From Siderastrea radians (taxonomy: Eukaryota; Cnidaria; Anthozoa; Scleractinia; Rhizangiidae), in contig OZ024887.1 of NCBI GenBank assembly GCA_964017195.1, forward strand, positions 4,913,959-4,977,958: a DNA stretch of 64,000 bases, in the 5' to 3' direction. A program made the translations under genes and the position numbers. How positions within the stretch are numbered: the stretch's first letter is position 1; every line of letters begins with the position of its first letter. Below are positions 32,226 through 44,187 of the stretch, in pieces. The notes below the pieces were generated by a model. That model worked only from the letters and a program-made list of their open reading frames with translations, was not told the DNA's origin and ran no database searches.

Positions 32226-33583
32226 CCAACGACGACAACAACAACAAGCTTTATTTGCATGACTATAACAAAGTATTACAGTATTGCAAAAGCCACTAAA
32301 ACTTAATTATTAATTTCTTACTTAATTAAGATAACTAAAAGAGATTACAACCATTTCTTATTTTTAACCATTCAGAGAGGTAGCCATTTTAACTAGTTTG
32401 TCTCTCTGTTCAAAGCATGACGAGATGAATGAAATTAATTGAATATTTATAAAATAATCAGTACAATTCATAAGATGTGACAATAAGGTCTCATGTGATA
32501 ATAGTCCTAGAAATGGGATTTTAGGTTCTATTTTAGAAAAGAACCTGTCTCTTATCGAAGAATAGCTCGGGCAATCTAGTAAAAAATGAGTTTCATCTTC
32601 AATTTTGTTACAATTGCGGAGACTACATAACCTCTCATCACGAGGTACTTTGTCGTATCTACCTGTTTCAATCCGAAGTTTATGACTGCTAATTCTCAGT
32701 TTTACTAATGATTTTCTAGATGGGTTCTTTCTTGTTAGATCTAGGTAGGCAGAAAGGCTATAATTCTTTTTGAACGTGTAATAAAACTAAGTTTGTGCGA
32801 ATGTTGAAGGGTTTGGTTCCAGTAAGAGATATATTTCTTTTTCATGAGATCTACATATTGTTTGATTTTACCTTCATTCAATGAATTACAATTAAAGTCA
32901 CAGAAATTGTAATAGTCAGTCATTTTCATGAGGCTAGAGTAACAACTATTATGATCGTTACAATGAAGGTCAATCGATATTTTTAAAGATTGTTTGACTA
33001 TAGAGCTTTCTTCCTTTTCTCGGAGGTAGTTTAAGTAATTATAAGTATCTTTTTATTCATATCAATGATCAAAGGGAATTTACCCAGTTCAGCTCTACAT
33101 GCAATATTGGATGCCTTGTTGTGAACTTCTAAATAACGTTTTACAGAATTGTAAATGAGTTTTTTAATTGCGGAGCTGTCCCACGACTTAAAATCTGATT
33201 TCGCAAAGGCACCCAAACTTCACTATTGTAGGTTAAAATTGGTGAGATCATTGAGTCAAAAATTTTACACGCAAGAGAAGGTTTCAGTTTATTAAAATCA
33301 GTGTGCCGTCGTAGACCAAAGAAAGCATGAAGAGCTTTTTGTCGAAGGTGTTCAAGCGAAAGCGTAAAATTTCCGGAAGATGAGATGCGAGTCCCTAGGT
33401 AGGTATAGTTTTGGACAATGTCTATTATTTCACTGCCTATGTGAAAAACATAATCACACGTTTTTGTGCATTGTTGAAAAATCATTATCTTGGTTTTCTT
33501 GGGGTTTATTCTTAGCATCCAAGAGTTGCAATATGAGGATAACTTGTTTAGGCAATGTTGCAATCGTATTCTTGACCGTGATA

Positions 33584-34450
33584 ATAGCGGAGCCAGCGCG
33601 CTAGCGCGTCAGCGGAGCTCCATTGCTAAGGAAATTTGGTAATCTATCAAGCCAAAAAATTTTGGTAGTGACGTAGTAGTCACGTCACCGTCCGTCCGTA
33701 CATCCGTACGTCCGTCCGTCCGCACCACAGGGCTACCAATACACTTCCTACACTGGATGTAACCCTGTGCTGAATCCCGTGTGCTTTCGGCGCGAAATCG
33801 CATGTTGACCAGCGTTGTAGCAAAACAAGCAAAGACAACAAAAGTCAAAAACAAATTTGTTAATGGAAAAAAAAGTTCAAAAGAACACTCAGTTGTCTTT
33901 TTGGTGGAAGGGGAAAAGTTCAATCTCGGCGAAAGAAATTCGGCGATAAAGTTCAGGCAAAAAGTTCAAATTTGCCTCGTCGGTTCCGTTCAAACTCGGT
34001 CGGCACACCGCTTGAGTTCGCAGCTTTTCGCAGCGGTTTCGACGCCAAATATAGCAGAGCTAGTGCTTTTTGGTTTTTTTTGTCCACAACCATGGTTTTT
34101 ACGGCGTTTCGAACACATTTTGCCAGGAAAAACACCAGCATTTTCATGCTGATAGGCAGCTTGTCACGAAGAAAGAAATAAGTATTAAAATTACCTGCTT
34201 AAACAATGTCAAACGCCCATGGCCTAGTGGACTAGTTACCGGCGTTTCACGCCGACGAGCCGGGTTCGACACTCACCAGGAGCAAGAATTTTTTTCTTTT
34301 TTTTCTCTGTTTGTGTTTTTTTTTTTAATAAAACGACTTGGATGAGAGTATTTTCACAAATTAATAACTGCCAGCAAAAACAAAACAAAAGCAAAAAACA
34401 GACAAAACAAAAAGGGGGGCTCCGCTTTTAGGCTTGGCTAAATCTATATA
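33584..34450. mobile_element. ~0.87 kb insertion in the RT domain, just after YADD
   Basis: Joining the LINE sequence across this block restores the RT frame (DDLII then SRSRIRLQHCLNKLSS). The ends are weakly inverted (ATAGCGGAGCC on the left, GGGGGCTCCGCTTTTA on the right). It contains CCGTCC-type simple repeats at 33687-33722 and a tRNA-like sequence at 34205-34280. No transposase domain was recognised. Confidence 0.7.
34205..34280 (+). ncRNA. tRNA-like (SINE-type) promoter sequence
   Basis: An A-box-like TGGCCTAGTGGACTAG and a B-box-like GGGTTCGACAC lie about 45 bp apart, as in tRNA genes, with a CCGGCGTTTCACGCCG stem between. A complete cloverleaf was not confirmed. It is most likely the head of a tRNA-derived SINE, or a decayed tRNA, in the block inserted into the LINE. 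Confidence 0.45.
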
Positions 34451-34694
34451 TTATAATTAAGTCGTCTGCATAAAAATGAGAGTTGAGTTTGGGGCCATTT
34501 GGCAGCACGAACGGATCAGATAGAATATTGTTAAACGAGAAAGCTAAATCATTGACGTATAGGTTAAAGAGCAAAGAACTTAAAATGTAGCCTTGGCGCA
34601 CACCTCTGGCGTAATGAAAAGATCGCGTTTGGCTATTTCCAATTCTAACAGAGGAGGTAGAATTCGAATATAAACTTTTAATTACATTTTAGTA

Positions 34695-34978
34695 TAAATC
34701 TACTAGCGTTCTATCATAAATGCTGCAATCTGGTTGGCTACCCTACTCGCTATCTATTCCGTGATAGATAGTGAGTAGCGAAAAGATGAGAGGCAGGCAC
34801 AGTCATATACTTCAAAATAACAGTGCAATGATGTAAAACGTTTCACTTTAGTGGAATATTAATCGAGATTTATACTAAGACAATTAGATTATTCGCTCTC
34901 GATTTCTATGCGTGATAGTTGATTTGGCCTTCGGCCTCATCAACTATCACGCGCGATAGAAATCTCGAGCTCATAATC
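34695..34978. mobile_element. ~280 bp hairpin insertion in the RT domain
   Basis: Separates the LINE frame between GNFYLTI and NVIKSLYSNS. Includes a long hairpin (about 34886-34978): TTCTATGCGTGATAGTTGAT against ATCAACTATCACGCGCGATA around GGCCTTCGGCC. A second small stem (CTATCTATTCCGTGATAGATAG) lies near 34752. There is no coding capacity. Confidence 0.75.
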
Positions 34979-35932
34979 TAATTGTTAAATAGAAGTTTCC
35001 TCGGATATTGATTTTTAACAGCTTGTATATAAGTCCATCATGCCAGACCGAATCAAATGCTTTCCTAAAGTCCACAAAACATGCATATACTTTCGTTTGG
35101 TGACAATTGACATATTTGTCTATTAACGTTCGTAGTGTAAGAACATGGTCTGCTGTTCGATTATTTGCTAGAAAACCAATTTGAGATTTATGAAGTATGT
35201 CCAGCAACTGAACGTGTTCCAGAAGTCTTTGATTAAGAATGGAACAAAATAGTTTATCAAGACAACTAGAAATACATATTTCACGATAATTTGAGGGATC
35301 ATTTTTCGTCCCACTTTTAAAGATTGGTGTAATAAGGCCACCGCACCATGTTTGAGGCATAGTGCCCGAGCGAAAAACCGCATTAAATAATTTCAAATAA
35401 ACAGGCATTAACTGGTTTAAGCTGGATTTGATCATTTCGTTTTTGATTTTGTCTGAAAACGGAAATTTATTGTTTTTGAGTTTTTGGCCGCTGTGCGTAT
35501 TCAAGTTCGGTTATTAGGTAGTCCAAAGAATGCGAATGTGTTGTTGCACCTTCTAGACTTCGTAACTTATTAACAACCGCTTCTTGGTTCGTTAGAGTGT
35601 AGTGATTGGAAATGCGACATCCAATTTTCTTCTGAAATTGGTGGGATGCTAGTTTCCTTCACATAATCATCCATTGATTTTAAACAGTTCCAAAAGTTTC
35701 GGCTGTCCGAATTATCTACTGTATTTTCAAGTTCCGAAATCTTAGTCTGATAATATTCATTTTTCTTCCGTGTCAGAAGGCTTTTGTACTGTTTTAAGAT
35801 GGTATAATATCCTTCCCGAAGGGTAATATTAAGTGGATCTCTGTGTTTTAGATTCTCAATTCGTGTCTCTTAAGACGACATTCTTTATCAAACCATTTTT
35901 TGTTAGAAGATGATTTGATATAGAGATTACTT

Positions 35933-36068
35933 CATGGAAAATGCGCGCGTACGATTTTTATTCACGAGTTGAGTAGTGTCAGAAAACGAACGAGTGAGCG
36001 TAGCGAACGAGTGAGTTTTCTGATACGTATCAACGAGTGAATAAAAATCGTACAAAGCATTTTCCATG
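35933..36068. repeat. 136 bp palindrome at the edge of the recombinase insertion
   Basis: CATGGAAAATGC...GCATTTTCCATG form the ends; GTACGATTTTTATTCACGAG and GAGTGAATAAAAATCGTAC pair within, with GAACGAGTGAGCGTAGCGAA near the centre. It may be a MITE beside, or part of, the recombinase element. A similar GTGAATAAAATTCGTAC string lies near the other end of that element (around 37860). Confidence 0.8.
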
Positions 36069-36464
36069 CTGTAATGTGTTTATTTCATAGGTACTGAGAT
36101 TTTCTTTTTCGTGTAGTACTGAGTATACAAATTTATTTGCACAAATAAATTACACTGTAAAACCATTCACGTGCTCAACAACTGAGTAAATCAAACATCT
36201 GCAGCACTCAAAAATTTTCCAGTAAAGTCAAATGTCTATTAATAAAGGAAGCCATGCCAATAACAAAGTTAAGTCAAGAAGATAAGTCACAATTTATTCA
36301 TCATCAGAGTCACTTTCCAGTTCCAAAGACCTTAGACGTTTCCATCGCACCGCTTCTGGGCTTGACGGATTTGTAGAAAGCGTCGGAGACTGATTTAAAG
36401 TGTTAATGTTGATGGAGAAATTGCCACCTTGAATAAATGCGCCACTGAATAGTGCCATGGACTG

Positions 36465-37704
36465 CTACTCACCACCATTCTGAGAGTCGGAGGACGGTGT
36501 ACAAGCTGTTTCAGAAGAGGACGAAGCTGTGGTACCAGCTATCACACTGCTCAGCACTTTTGACATGTGCATCTGTTGCTTCGTTGAAACAGTGCTGTAA
36601 TTTTCTATTCTCTTCAAATTCTTATGGCCAGATAGTTGTGCAATTTGCGTAGGTGGAATGTCGTGTTCACTTAGCGTCTGGATCATTGTCTTTCTGCCGC
36701 TGTGATTTCGAAGCCTGTCGTTTTCAATTCCTGCTTTCTGAACCATGGTCTTCATTAGACCATTGAGTTTGTTTTTGCCAACAGCACCGGACTTGAATTA
36801 CTCTGCGAGCAGAGGCCCTTCGATCTTCCTAGATAACCGACTTATCTAGGAAGATCGAAGGGCCTCTGCTCGCAGGGTAGACTTGAACCAGCCTTTTGTT
36901 GCGAGCGAGTCCGTCTTCAAACCGTTGCTTACAGCCAAATAAAAGGGAGCATCATCTTGATTCATTTCCTCAGGTCTCTTCCTGGCAAAACATTTGTAGA
37001 CCGCGACAGGATCTCTTTCAGTTCCGTCAGTCGCAAACATTTTCGGCGGTACGGTTCTGACATCGCTGCAGTCTGATCCCGTTCTAGTTTTTGTTTGTCT
37101 TTCATTGAACTCCAAGTACTCGACTCCGCTTGCCGTTTTCTGTAGCTTTACATCTCCCCAGCACATATCACGATGTTCTTGGAACCCACCGAGTCCGAAG
37201 TGAAGAGTGTTGTTTAGCCAGAGCGTGTTTAAAAGTGCCTCGGGACTACACATACCAAGCAAACCCTTCTCGTACAATATTTTCAACTCTTCGCTTGTCA
37301 AAGCTACCGACGCTTTGGGTTTATTTCCTTTACCTTGCTTTTTTTAGCTGTTTTTGTTTGGACTGAAGAACTTTCCTGGTTTTCTCAAACACCAAGTCGT
37401 TGATTATGCTTACAGAATAGCTCTTTTTCTTCAGGTGTCTTTCGAAGCTAGCCACTAAACTTTGAAGAGAAGTCGGTTCGTATTCATTGCCATCTTTGGT
37501 GCGGACGGAGATGAGGAATTGGCTGATGTATTCATTCAGCTCAACAGCCGGAATATCTTCTATTTTTCTGTCTTCGTTCTTCGTTTTCAAAAATCTTTCA
37601 AGCAATCTTACATCTTGTTCAATTTTTTGCGCGGTGTTTTTGTTTTCTTGTTCTAAAATGAATTCTTCAAGTGAGCAAACAGAAGCAAACCTTCCCTCGG
37701 CCAT
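36465..37704 (-). pseudogene. Crypton/DUF3504-type tyrosine recombinase, broken
   Basis: The N-terminal part (37704-37345) starts MAEGRFASVCSLEEFILEQE and resembles the core-binding domain. The middle (37340-36881) has ALLNTLWLNNTLHFGLGGF, EHRDMCWGDVKL and ERQTKTRTG, with the beta-hairpin lysine. The C-terminal part has NHSGRKTMI (H-x-x-R), LSGHKN and IENYST (tyrosine nucleophile). Such enzymes cut and rejoin DNA through a phosphotyrosine. Damage: a frameshift in an A7 run near 37345, and an 82-83 bp MITE (36798-36880) that brings in a stop after GWFKS. The position expected to hold the first catalytic arginine (GLR) reads GLG, so activity may have been lost independently. The family call rests on motif order and the GFQEHRDM...GD region. 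Confidence 0.8.
36798..36880. mobile_element. ~82 bp palindromic MITE within the recombinase gene
   Basis: An almost perfect hairpin: CTGCGAGCAGAGGCCC and GATCTTCCTAGATAA on one arm and their complements on the other, with a 5 nt loop (CCGAC). Flanked by GACTTGAA on both sides (36790-36797 and 36880-36887), an 8-9 bp target duplication. Removing it with one duplication restores recombinase-like coding. Confidence 0.88.
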
Positions 37705-39800
37705 TTTTCAAAGCGCGCGTTTTTTCGTGTGCGACGGCTGTCGGATGACGTTTCCTTCAGTACGTTCATTCATCACCAGTGAAATTTCGTCGTTCGCGTT
37801 GCTGATTGGACGAACGATATTTTTTCACAGTGCTCCTGACTGGCTTCGTTTAAAATCAGTACGAATTTTATTCACCGTGATTTTCGTGGATAAATCTCAG
37901 TACCTATGAAATAAATGTCGTTTCTTAACGACCCTAATTTGTAAACAACGTTTTGCAGTTGTAATAAGAATAATTTCTACTGCATCTAGAGAGGTGTTAA
38001 CATTCCTGTTTGGCTTGTTATCAATCTCTTGACTGCAGTGCGGTTCTAAATTTAAGTGAGGAATCTCTTTCCCAAATAAACTGTTTAGGTAAACGTACTA
38101 ATGTATCGTTGATATTTGTTGTGGTTGAGTGATCATTAACCGTATTAACATTAAGCCATTTCATTATGGGACTATGATCTGATAAACTCAACGGTTCTCT
38201 AACAATGAAATTTGCGATATGGTGGAATAAATCTTGATCACATATTGCATAATCAACAATACTAACTCCTGATTTGCCATGAAATGTGGGTCTTCCCAAT
38301 GAATCGTCACTAGTTCTACCATTCAGAATCCTCAGATCTGCACTCCTACAGATTTCTAATAGCCGTTTTCCATGGTTATTCAATTCGTTATCAAAGCTGT
38401 TCCGCTCAGAATGGCGCATAACGAGGATTCAGATTGATCATTAGTTATGATCGTGTTGCCCTCTTGACAAACAACGTCAGAATATTTGCCTGTTCTAGAG
38501 TTTAAATCTCCCATAAGAAGAATTGAGCCAAGAGAAGAGAATTTTTCAATATCGTTTTCAAGCTCTTCAAATAGATCAGGACAGAAGTAATTTGAATTGT
38601 ATGGTGGGATATAGGCGCCACACACATAGATGTCTCATGCGGTTTTTGTATACTCCTTGCTAATCTTAAGCCATAAAAAATTTGCTGATTCTTTTTCTAC
38701 TGAAATCTAATCGTTGAACTTCGATTTATAAAGTAATGCTAACCCCCCCGAGTTGCGACCACCTTTTCTGGTTTTCAAGGTACTTGTAGTCACAATCTTG
38801 AAGCCTTCAACATCGACACTTACTCTTTTCCATGCCAGTTTCGGAAAGAATTATGAAATCAAAACTGTTAATCATGCTTAAACAATAAGTATTCCGTAAT
38901 TTGTCACCTCAATGATTTTGAAGATAGTCCATTAATGTTCCGTGCGAAAAAGATAATTTGCTGGAGTTATTTGAGCAGCCTGGCATATCGGTATCAAAAA
39001 CAAAATTCACTGGATATCCTGATAAATAGGTTAACTACATGTACTAAAATAAGGGCAAAATCAATACTTATATGGAAAAGGCATTAAAGGAAAGTTTTAA
39101 TGAATCGTAAGAACGATACCAGTTCCTTAGGCATTTCAACTCCAGAAGTATTGCTAGCGCCAGACTGATCGTTTTGAAGGGAAGCTGAAGAGTTGGGTTC
39201 TAGATGCCCTGTTGGATGCATTGTTGGAGGCGGACCATTCTGCAGGTGAAAGTGTAGTGGGTTTCGTTGTTGCTGTTGCATTTGCGAAGGATGTTAAATT
39301 CTGTCGGTCCTGAGGTGTCCGTTTTCAGCATTACTGTAAGAGGAATAACCTTCCAGGGAACTTGTGTAAGGCGGGCGCAATGGTGGAGGTTGTTGTTGTG
39401 ATTCTGGAGTTGGATAGGCTCTGTTGTGGCCGGAGTTAACCGCGTCACTGGGAAAGGGATGGTTTTCAGATTCTAAATATAGCACATGCACAAAGGAGGT
39501 CCGGTGAGCAAATTGATGACAACATTTTAAAGGACTTTTTCATAGCTTGTTTCGCAAGAACACTGGACTGAGATCTCTGTTGAATATAAAGCCGTGCATT
39601 TTTTTCATACAAATACGCTGAAGAAATATTTTTATGTTTGTGATGAACGCCATCCATTCGAGTACGCATCAAACGCACCTTCGTTTAACAATTTATAATA
39701 AACGTGCCTTTGAATACAGAGTTTAATTTCGAGAGATTATTCTTCTCCAAACAGTCTGCTACAAATTCTAGAGATTTTCCCTGGAAATAGGCAGTCTTCT

Positions 39801-40405
39801 CTATGTGGTCCGGCGCCATTGTGTCAACTGAGAAGTGATAGCTAGTGACGTGCTTCACAAGAAAAACAAGAAGTTATTTTCGATTTGTCCCCCCCCCTAC
39901 CCCCTGGACAAAACCGTTTCAAACAATTTCCCACCCCCGGGCTCCAAGAGCCAGACTTGTCCCGGGGGTTGCCCGGGGGGGATGGTAACAGGTAAAATTG
40001 AACCATGCATAACTCGCTATTGTTATTTTCCCCTTTGTTTGATGAAGGAATGTCGTCATCTCCAACAAATTGAATAAAATTTGTGAAAAAGTTTTGAAGT
40101 GAAGATCCGAAGAGAGATAAGTCCTCAAATGAAGAAAGGGAAGAGAGAGGTTGATGATCGCTGAGTGTGTTGACAATGTGAAGGAGCACGGGGAACTCAA
40201 AAATGCTCCATTATTCGAATTTTTTCCCTTCTACTTCAGTGAATCCTCCCGGTTGTGGCAAAGACTGTGATAGTGACTAATTGCTCTTCACCAGTAGATG
40301 TATTGGTAATTAAATGAATGATGATTTTGTCACACTTCGAAGCTGAACTGGGGCTATCTTGTTCCTCCCATGTGACCTTATAGTCTGCTGCATTTCCGTT
40401 AATCT
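39801..40405. other. No gene seen; C-rich and G-rich runs
   Basis: Contains a poly-C stretch near 39890 and CCCGGGGGTTGCCCGGGGGG near 39961. A minus-strand frame (39842-40189) with LSSLSSFEDLSLFGSSLQ might belong to the LINE 5' region, but no family is recognised. Confidence 0.35.
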
Positions 40406-40407
40406 TA

Positions 40408-40502
40408 GACTGCGAGTAGTCTCTAATTTAGGCGATGGCGATTGTGGGGCGGACGAAATGCACACGCGCGTGCGAAATTTCGAGGAGAATTAGAGACTAC
40501 AG
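40408..40502. mobile_element. Small inverted-repeat element at the left edge of copy 2
   Basis: GAGTAGTCTCTAATTT on the left and GAATTAGAGACTAC on the right bound about 90 bp. It lies immediately before the point where homology to the window start becomes visible (about 40520). Confidence 0.5.
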
Positions 40503-42584
40503 ACAAAGCCAGGGAGTTTGAATTAAGCGCGCACATTCCAAGCGCAGAACTCTGATTGGTCCTTTTTTGGATACCTGTCAACAATCTGGCAATAGTAGAC
40601 AAGCCGCTATCAACACTCACGATAACATCGACTCCGTTTCAGTTTACTGAGATGGCAGACAGATTACAGGGTTGTCTGGACAAATAGCGAGGTTTCTTCA
40701 AAGTTATATTCCGTTCGGCTGAAGATTGTTTGCCCAAGCCATTCCAAGAGCTGTTAAAATCATAATCCACTCACTACTGTGAGTTGAGATTTCATCCAAA
40801 TTTTAACATCGATACGGGACCTAGTCCAGTTCTGGCCAACCTCGTCCCCAGGGTCTTCTCGCTTTTCAATATGGCGGCGGCTCGGGAGAAGACCCTGGCA
40901 CACAGCAGATCACGTGTCTCCAACGAGGATGGAGATGTATTCAAAATGGCGGCTACGGCGAAAAGGGTGAGAAGAACTGGGTACGAGATGCTAAGGTGAA
41001 GATAAGCAAATGGCGGAAAAAGCTGAAGTTCAGTTCAAGAAAAAATAGGAAAAACAGACACGTTTTGCATGTAAGAGTCTTAGGAATACGGCAAAGTGTT
41101 AGAGGTCTTGTTTTTGCTGTTCATTGTTTCTTTTTTGTTATTTTAAAGTTAGGAGTAATGGGTTTGAGCGTGCTCTACTGCAGAACTCCGTACCGCTATT
41201 TGATTCAATGTTGCTCAAGTGAACATATTATATTTTTGTTTCATGAGGCTTTAGGCAATAAATTGTCTTATCGTTGCATTGTCACAAATCTGTCCTTCTT
41301 AAATATTGTTATAAATTCGTCCTTCTTAACATTATATGCTCTAGCTTAAGACTTTTCGAATATATCAGGCTCAGATTAAGCTTGAAATATAAATATTATG
41401 GAGTGAGCTTAGGCCTTTAATAGAAAATGACTCATTTATTTATTTATTTACTTACTTATTTATTTAAGCTTATTTACAGTGCAACCTCGATTTAACGAAG
41501 TGCAAAGGAATGGGAAAAGAGCAGTGTTGTATGGACTGGTTAAACTAAGTTTTGATCTGGCATATTCCAGGTGCTGCTTTGGAGGCAGTGATAATCATTT
41601 TGGCTTTCTTGAATTTATTTGTGCCCATTCCTTGTGTTACAGTTTTGCTTGTACAGTTGAAGGTCTCCAGGCTTTGTCGCTTTCAATATTGTTTTCTACA
41701 CTTTGGTTTCAGTAAGTCTCATTAAATACTAGAACTGAGGAGATTGTGAGACTGTAAATAATGGAGAAATAAAGAATTTTAACAGTGGATAGATAAAGTC
41801 CTCTTTGCATGTTAGACCAGTTCTAGGGATACTATTCCCAGGTTTGAAAACTTTCTGCTTAACAACTTCAATCAATTGAGTTATCTGGGTGTAGTTTGAA
41901 AGTGTTTGAAAAATTTTAATCAATGGGAAAGAGAGGATTTCAGGGAAAAAAAAGGAGAGAAAAAGATTTCATGAAGTTTTGAAATTGGAAACTGTAGTTA
42001 GGCCTTTAAGCCCCAGCAGTGTCAAACAAACATCTAATTTCTCCTTACAATATCACTACTTGTTCAAACATACAGGCCCTGAGAATAAAGGAAATGATCA
42101 CCAAAAATAAAATGTCTGGACGTTTATGTGAATTCTCTCAAGTAATACCATAAGACATTTACGGAGAATAGTGAGGAGAACATGTTTGTTGATATCGGGG
42201 CTTAAAGCTAAGAACAAGGAAAGGAATATCATAATTGACTGCTATCAACCTGGGGTGCTCTTATGTGGATATCAGTTTTTGATGGTCTCTTAAAATGATT
42301 TCCCATCTCATGTCTCTACTTTAAAACTATTCTCATGTCAATCTAAGCCAAATAAAAAGGGTTTGCAGATCCAATTAGAACACCACAAAAATCCACTAAA
42401 AGTTACAACAGAGGTTCAAAGAAATAACGAGTCATCCTAAAAAGTGGGATTTGTAACTTAAGGTTATGTGCTGTTCAATTCGAATCTTCAACACCCCCCT
42501 CTCCCCTATGGGCATACCTCAGACATTTGGCTACATGCATTTTCCTTGCCCGAGGAGTAGGGAATTTGATGCAAAGGTCCTGTG

Positions 42585-43016
42585 TGTATCACTCGGTCAG
42601 TTGTACGATAATTCTATCAGTTGTGTATTACCCCGTTAGTTGTGCGTTACTTGGTCACTTGTGTAACCTTTCTGTCACTTGCATGTTGCAAGTTGCAGTT
42701 GGAAGTTGTGCATCATCGATCACTTGGTCAGTTGTGCATTTTTCTGCCAGTTCTGTGTCATTCAGTGGGTTGCATGATAACGCTGTCAGTTATGTATTAC
42801 TCGGTCAGTTGTGTACTTCCCCATCAGTTGTGCATTACTCGGTCAGTTGTGTACTTCTCTGTCAGTTGTAATGCTCGATCAGTTGTGTATTACCCAGTCA
42901 GTTGTCTCAGACTCGGTCAGTTGTGTTACACTCAGTCAGTTGGATGATAATTCCGTCAGTTGTTTATTACTCCGTCAGTTGTGTACTATTCCATCACTTG
43001 TGTATTACTCCCTCAG
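42585..43016 (+). repeat. GGTCAGTTGTGTATTACTC minisatellite in the foldback spacer
   Basis: About 20 irregular units of about 20 bp built on GTCAGTTGTGTATTACTCG. The two overlapping reading frames over it come from the repeat. Confidence 0.88.
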
Positions 43017-43865
43017 GTGAGTTCAATCCTTTCTTTCCCATTTCTATTTTTGAAACACTTTCAAACTTCACCCAGCTGCAGGTTACTCAATTGATTGAAG
43101 TTGTTAAGCAGAAAATTTTTTCAAAGCTGGGTATATTATCCCCAGAACTGTTAAAATGCTTTATTTTTCCATTGTTTACAGTCTCACAATCTGCTCAGTT
43201 CTAGTGTTTAATGTGACTCACTGAAGCTAAAGTGTAGAAAACAATATTGAAAGTGACAAAGCCCTGGAGATCTACAACTGTACAAGCAAACTGAAACTGT
43301 AGCGCAAAGAATGGGCAAAAATAAATTCAAAAAAGTCAAAATGATTATCACTGCCTCCAAAGCAGCACCTGGAATATGCCAGATCAAAAATTAATGAGTC
43401 ATTTCCATAAATGAGTCATTTCCGCTGAACTCACAGAGATGTAAGCCATGTAGAATAAATATTTTGTAGCACTAGTTTTATTTAAGGCTAAGCTCACTCC
43501 ATAAGATTTATATTTAAGCTAATCTGAGCCTGATATATTTTAAAAGTCTACAGATGAAGCATATAATTTTAAGAAGGACGGATTTATAACAATATTTAAG
43601 AAGGACGGATTTGTAACAATGTAACGATAAGACAATTTATTGCCTAAAGCCTCATGAATCAAAACTATAATATGTTCATTTGAGCAACATTGAATCAACT
43701 GGCGGTACGGAGTTCGGCAGTCGAGTACGCTCAAACCCATTATTCTTAACTTTAAAATAACCAAAAACAAACAATGAACAGCAAAAACAAGACCTCTAAC
43801 ACTTTTCCGTATTCCTAAGACTCTTACATCCAAAACGTGTCTGTTTTTCCTATTTTTTCTTGAAT

Positions 43866-44187
43866 CAACCTCGTCCCCAGGGCCTTCTCCTCGTTCAAAA
43901 TGGCGGTCAGAGAAACCCCTGGCCAAGGCTGCTGAAATACTCCAAGAATCGTGGAGTATTTTGTCAGGTGACACATGAAGAAATGGCTTTTTTGGAGGTT
44001 GTTTCTAGCGACTGGCGGCCCTGTTTGTTTTCTGCAATCGGAAACCGTTGTCCAAACGAAACGAAGACATTTCATCGTGTTTACCTAGCGAAATTCTAAC
44101 GAATTTTTGGAGCCACTTTGGCAGCCTTGGCCAGGGGTTTCTCTGACCGCCATTTTGAACGAGGAGAAGGCCCTGGGGACGAGGTTG
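43866..44187. mobile_element. Nested 322 bp foldback element
   Basis: Ends CAACCTCGTCCCCAGGGCCT and AGGCCCTGGGGACGAGGTTG; arms of about 75 bp include GTTCAAAATGGCGGTCAGAG and its complement. It is absent from the matching place in the left arm (near 41037), where TTGAACTGAACTTC is continuous. TTGA is repeated on both sides. It shares its terminal motif with the host element, so it is a related family. Confidence 0.85.

Larger units (their letters stand above)
36079..37915 (-). mobile_element. Tyrosine-recombinase element with 23 bp inverted repeats, inserted in the LINE
   Basis: The ends are perfect 23 bp inverted repeats (36079-36101 and 37893-37915), starting TTTATTTCATAGGTACTG. Between them is one recombinase gene on the minus strand. 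LINE coding sequence lies on both sides: the endonuclease-linker frame to the right and KKWFDKECRLKRHELR to the left. Typical Cryptons lack terminal inverted repeats, so these ends are notable. The target-site duplication is unclear. Confidence 0.75.
32226..39800 (-). mobile_element. Degenerate LINE (non-LTR retrotransposon) interrupted by three insertions
   Basis: Read on the minus strand from right to left. A 5' region (39800-39000) includes frames such as SLEFVADCLEKNNLSKLNSV and RLMRTRMDGVHHKHKNISSA, possibly ORF1. An apurinic endonuclease domain (about 38965-38020) has CGAYIPPYNSNYF, LLMGDLNSRTG and GRPTFHGKSGVSIVDYAICD. An RT domain (35504-34455) has GLITPIFKSG, NYREICIS, FRKAFDSVWHDGL, GVRQGY and the catalytic YADD. 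RT continues at 33563-33200 (NKLSSYCNSWMLRINPKKTK). The C-terminal region (33000-32350) has EGKIKQYVDLMKKKYISYWN and KIEDETHFLLDC. The 3' end is AAGCTTTATTTGC plus a GTT-type tail. Stops, frameshifts and insertions at about 33584-34450, 34695-34978 and 35933-37916 make it inactive. Confidence 0.88.

Noticed and set aside
40996..43974. Matching 117- and 144-codon frames with GLVFAVHC and HEALGNKLSYR
   Set aside because: They are the same sequence read from the two inverted arms of the foldback transposon; no family signal.
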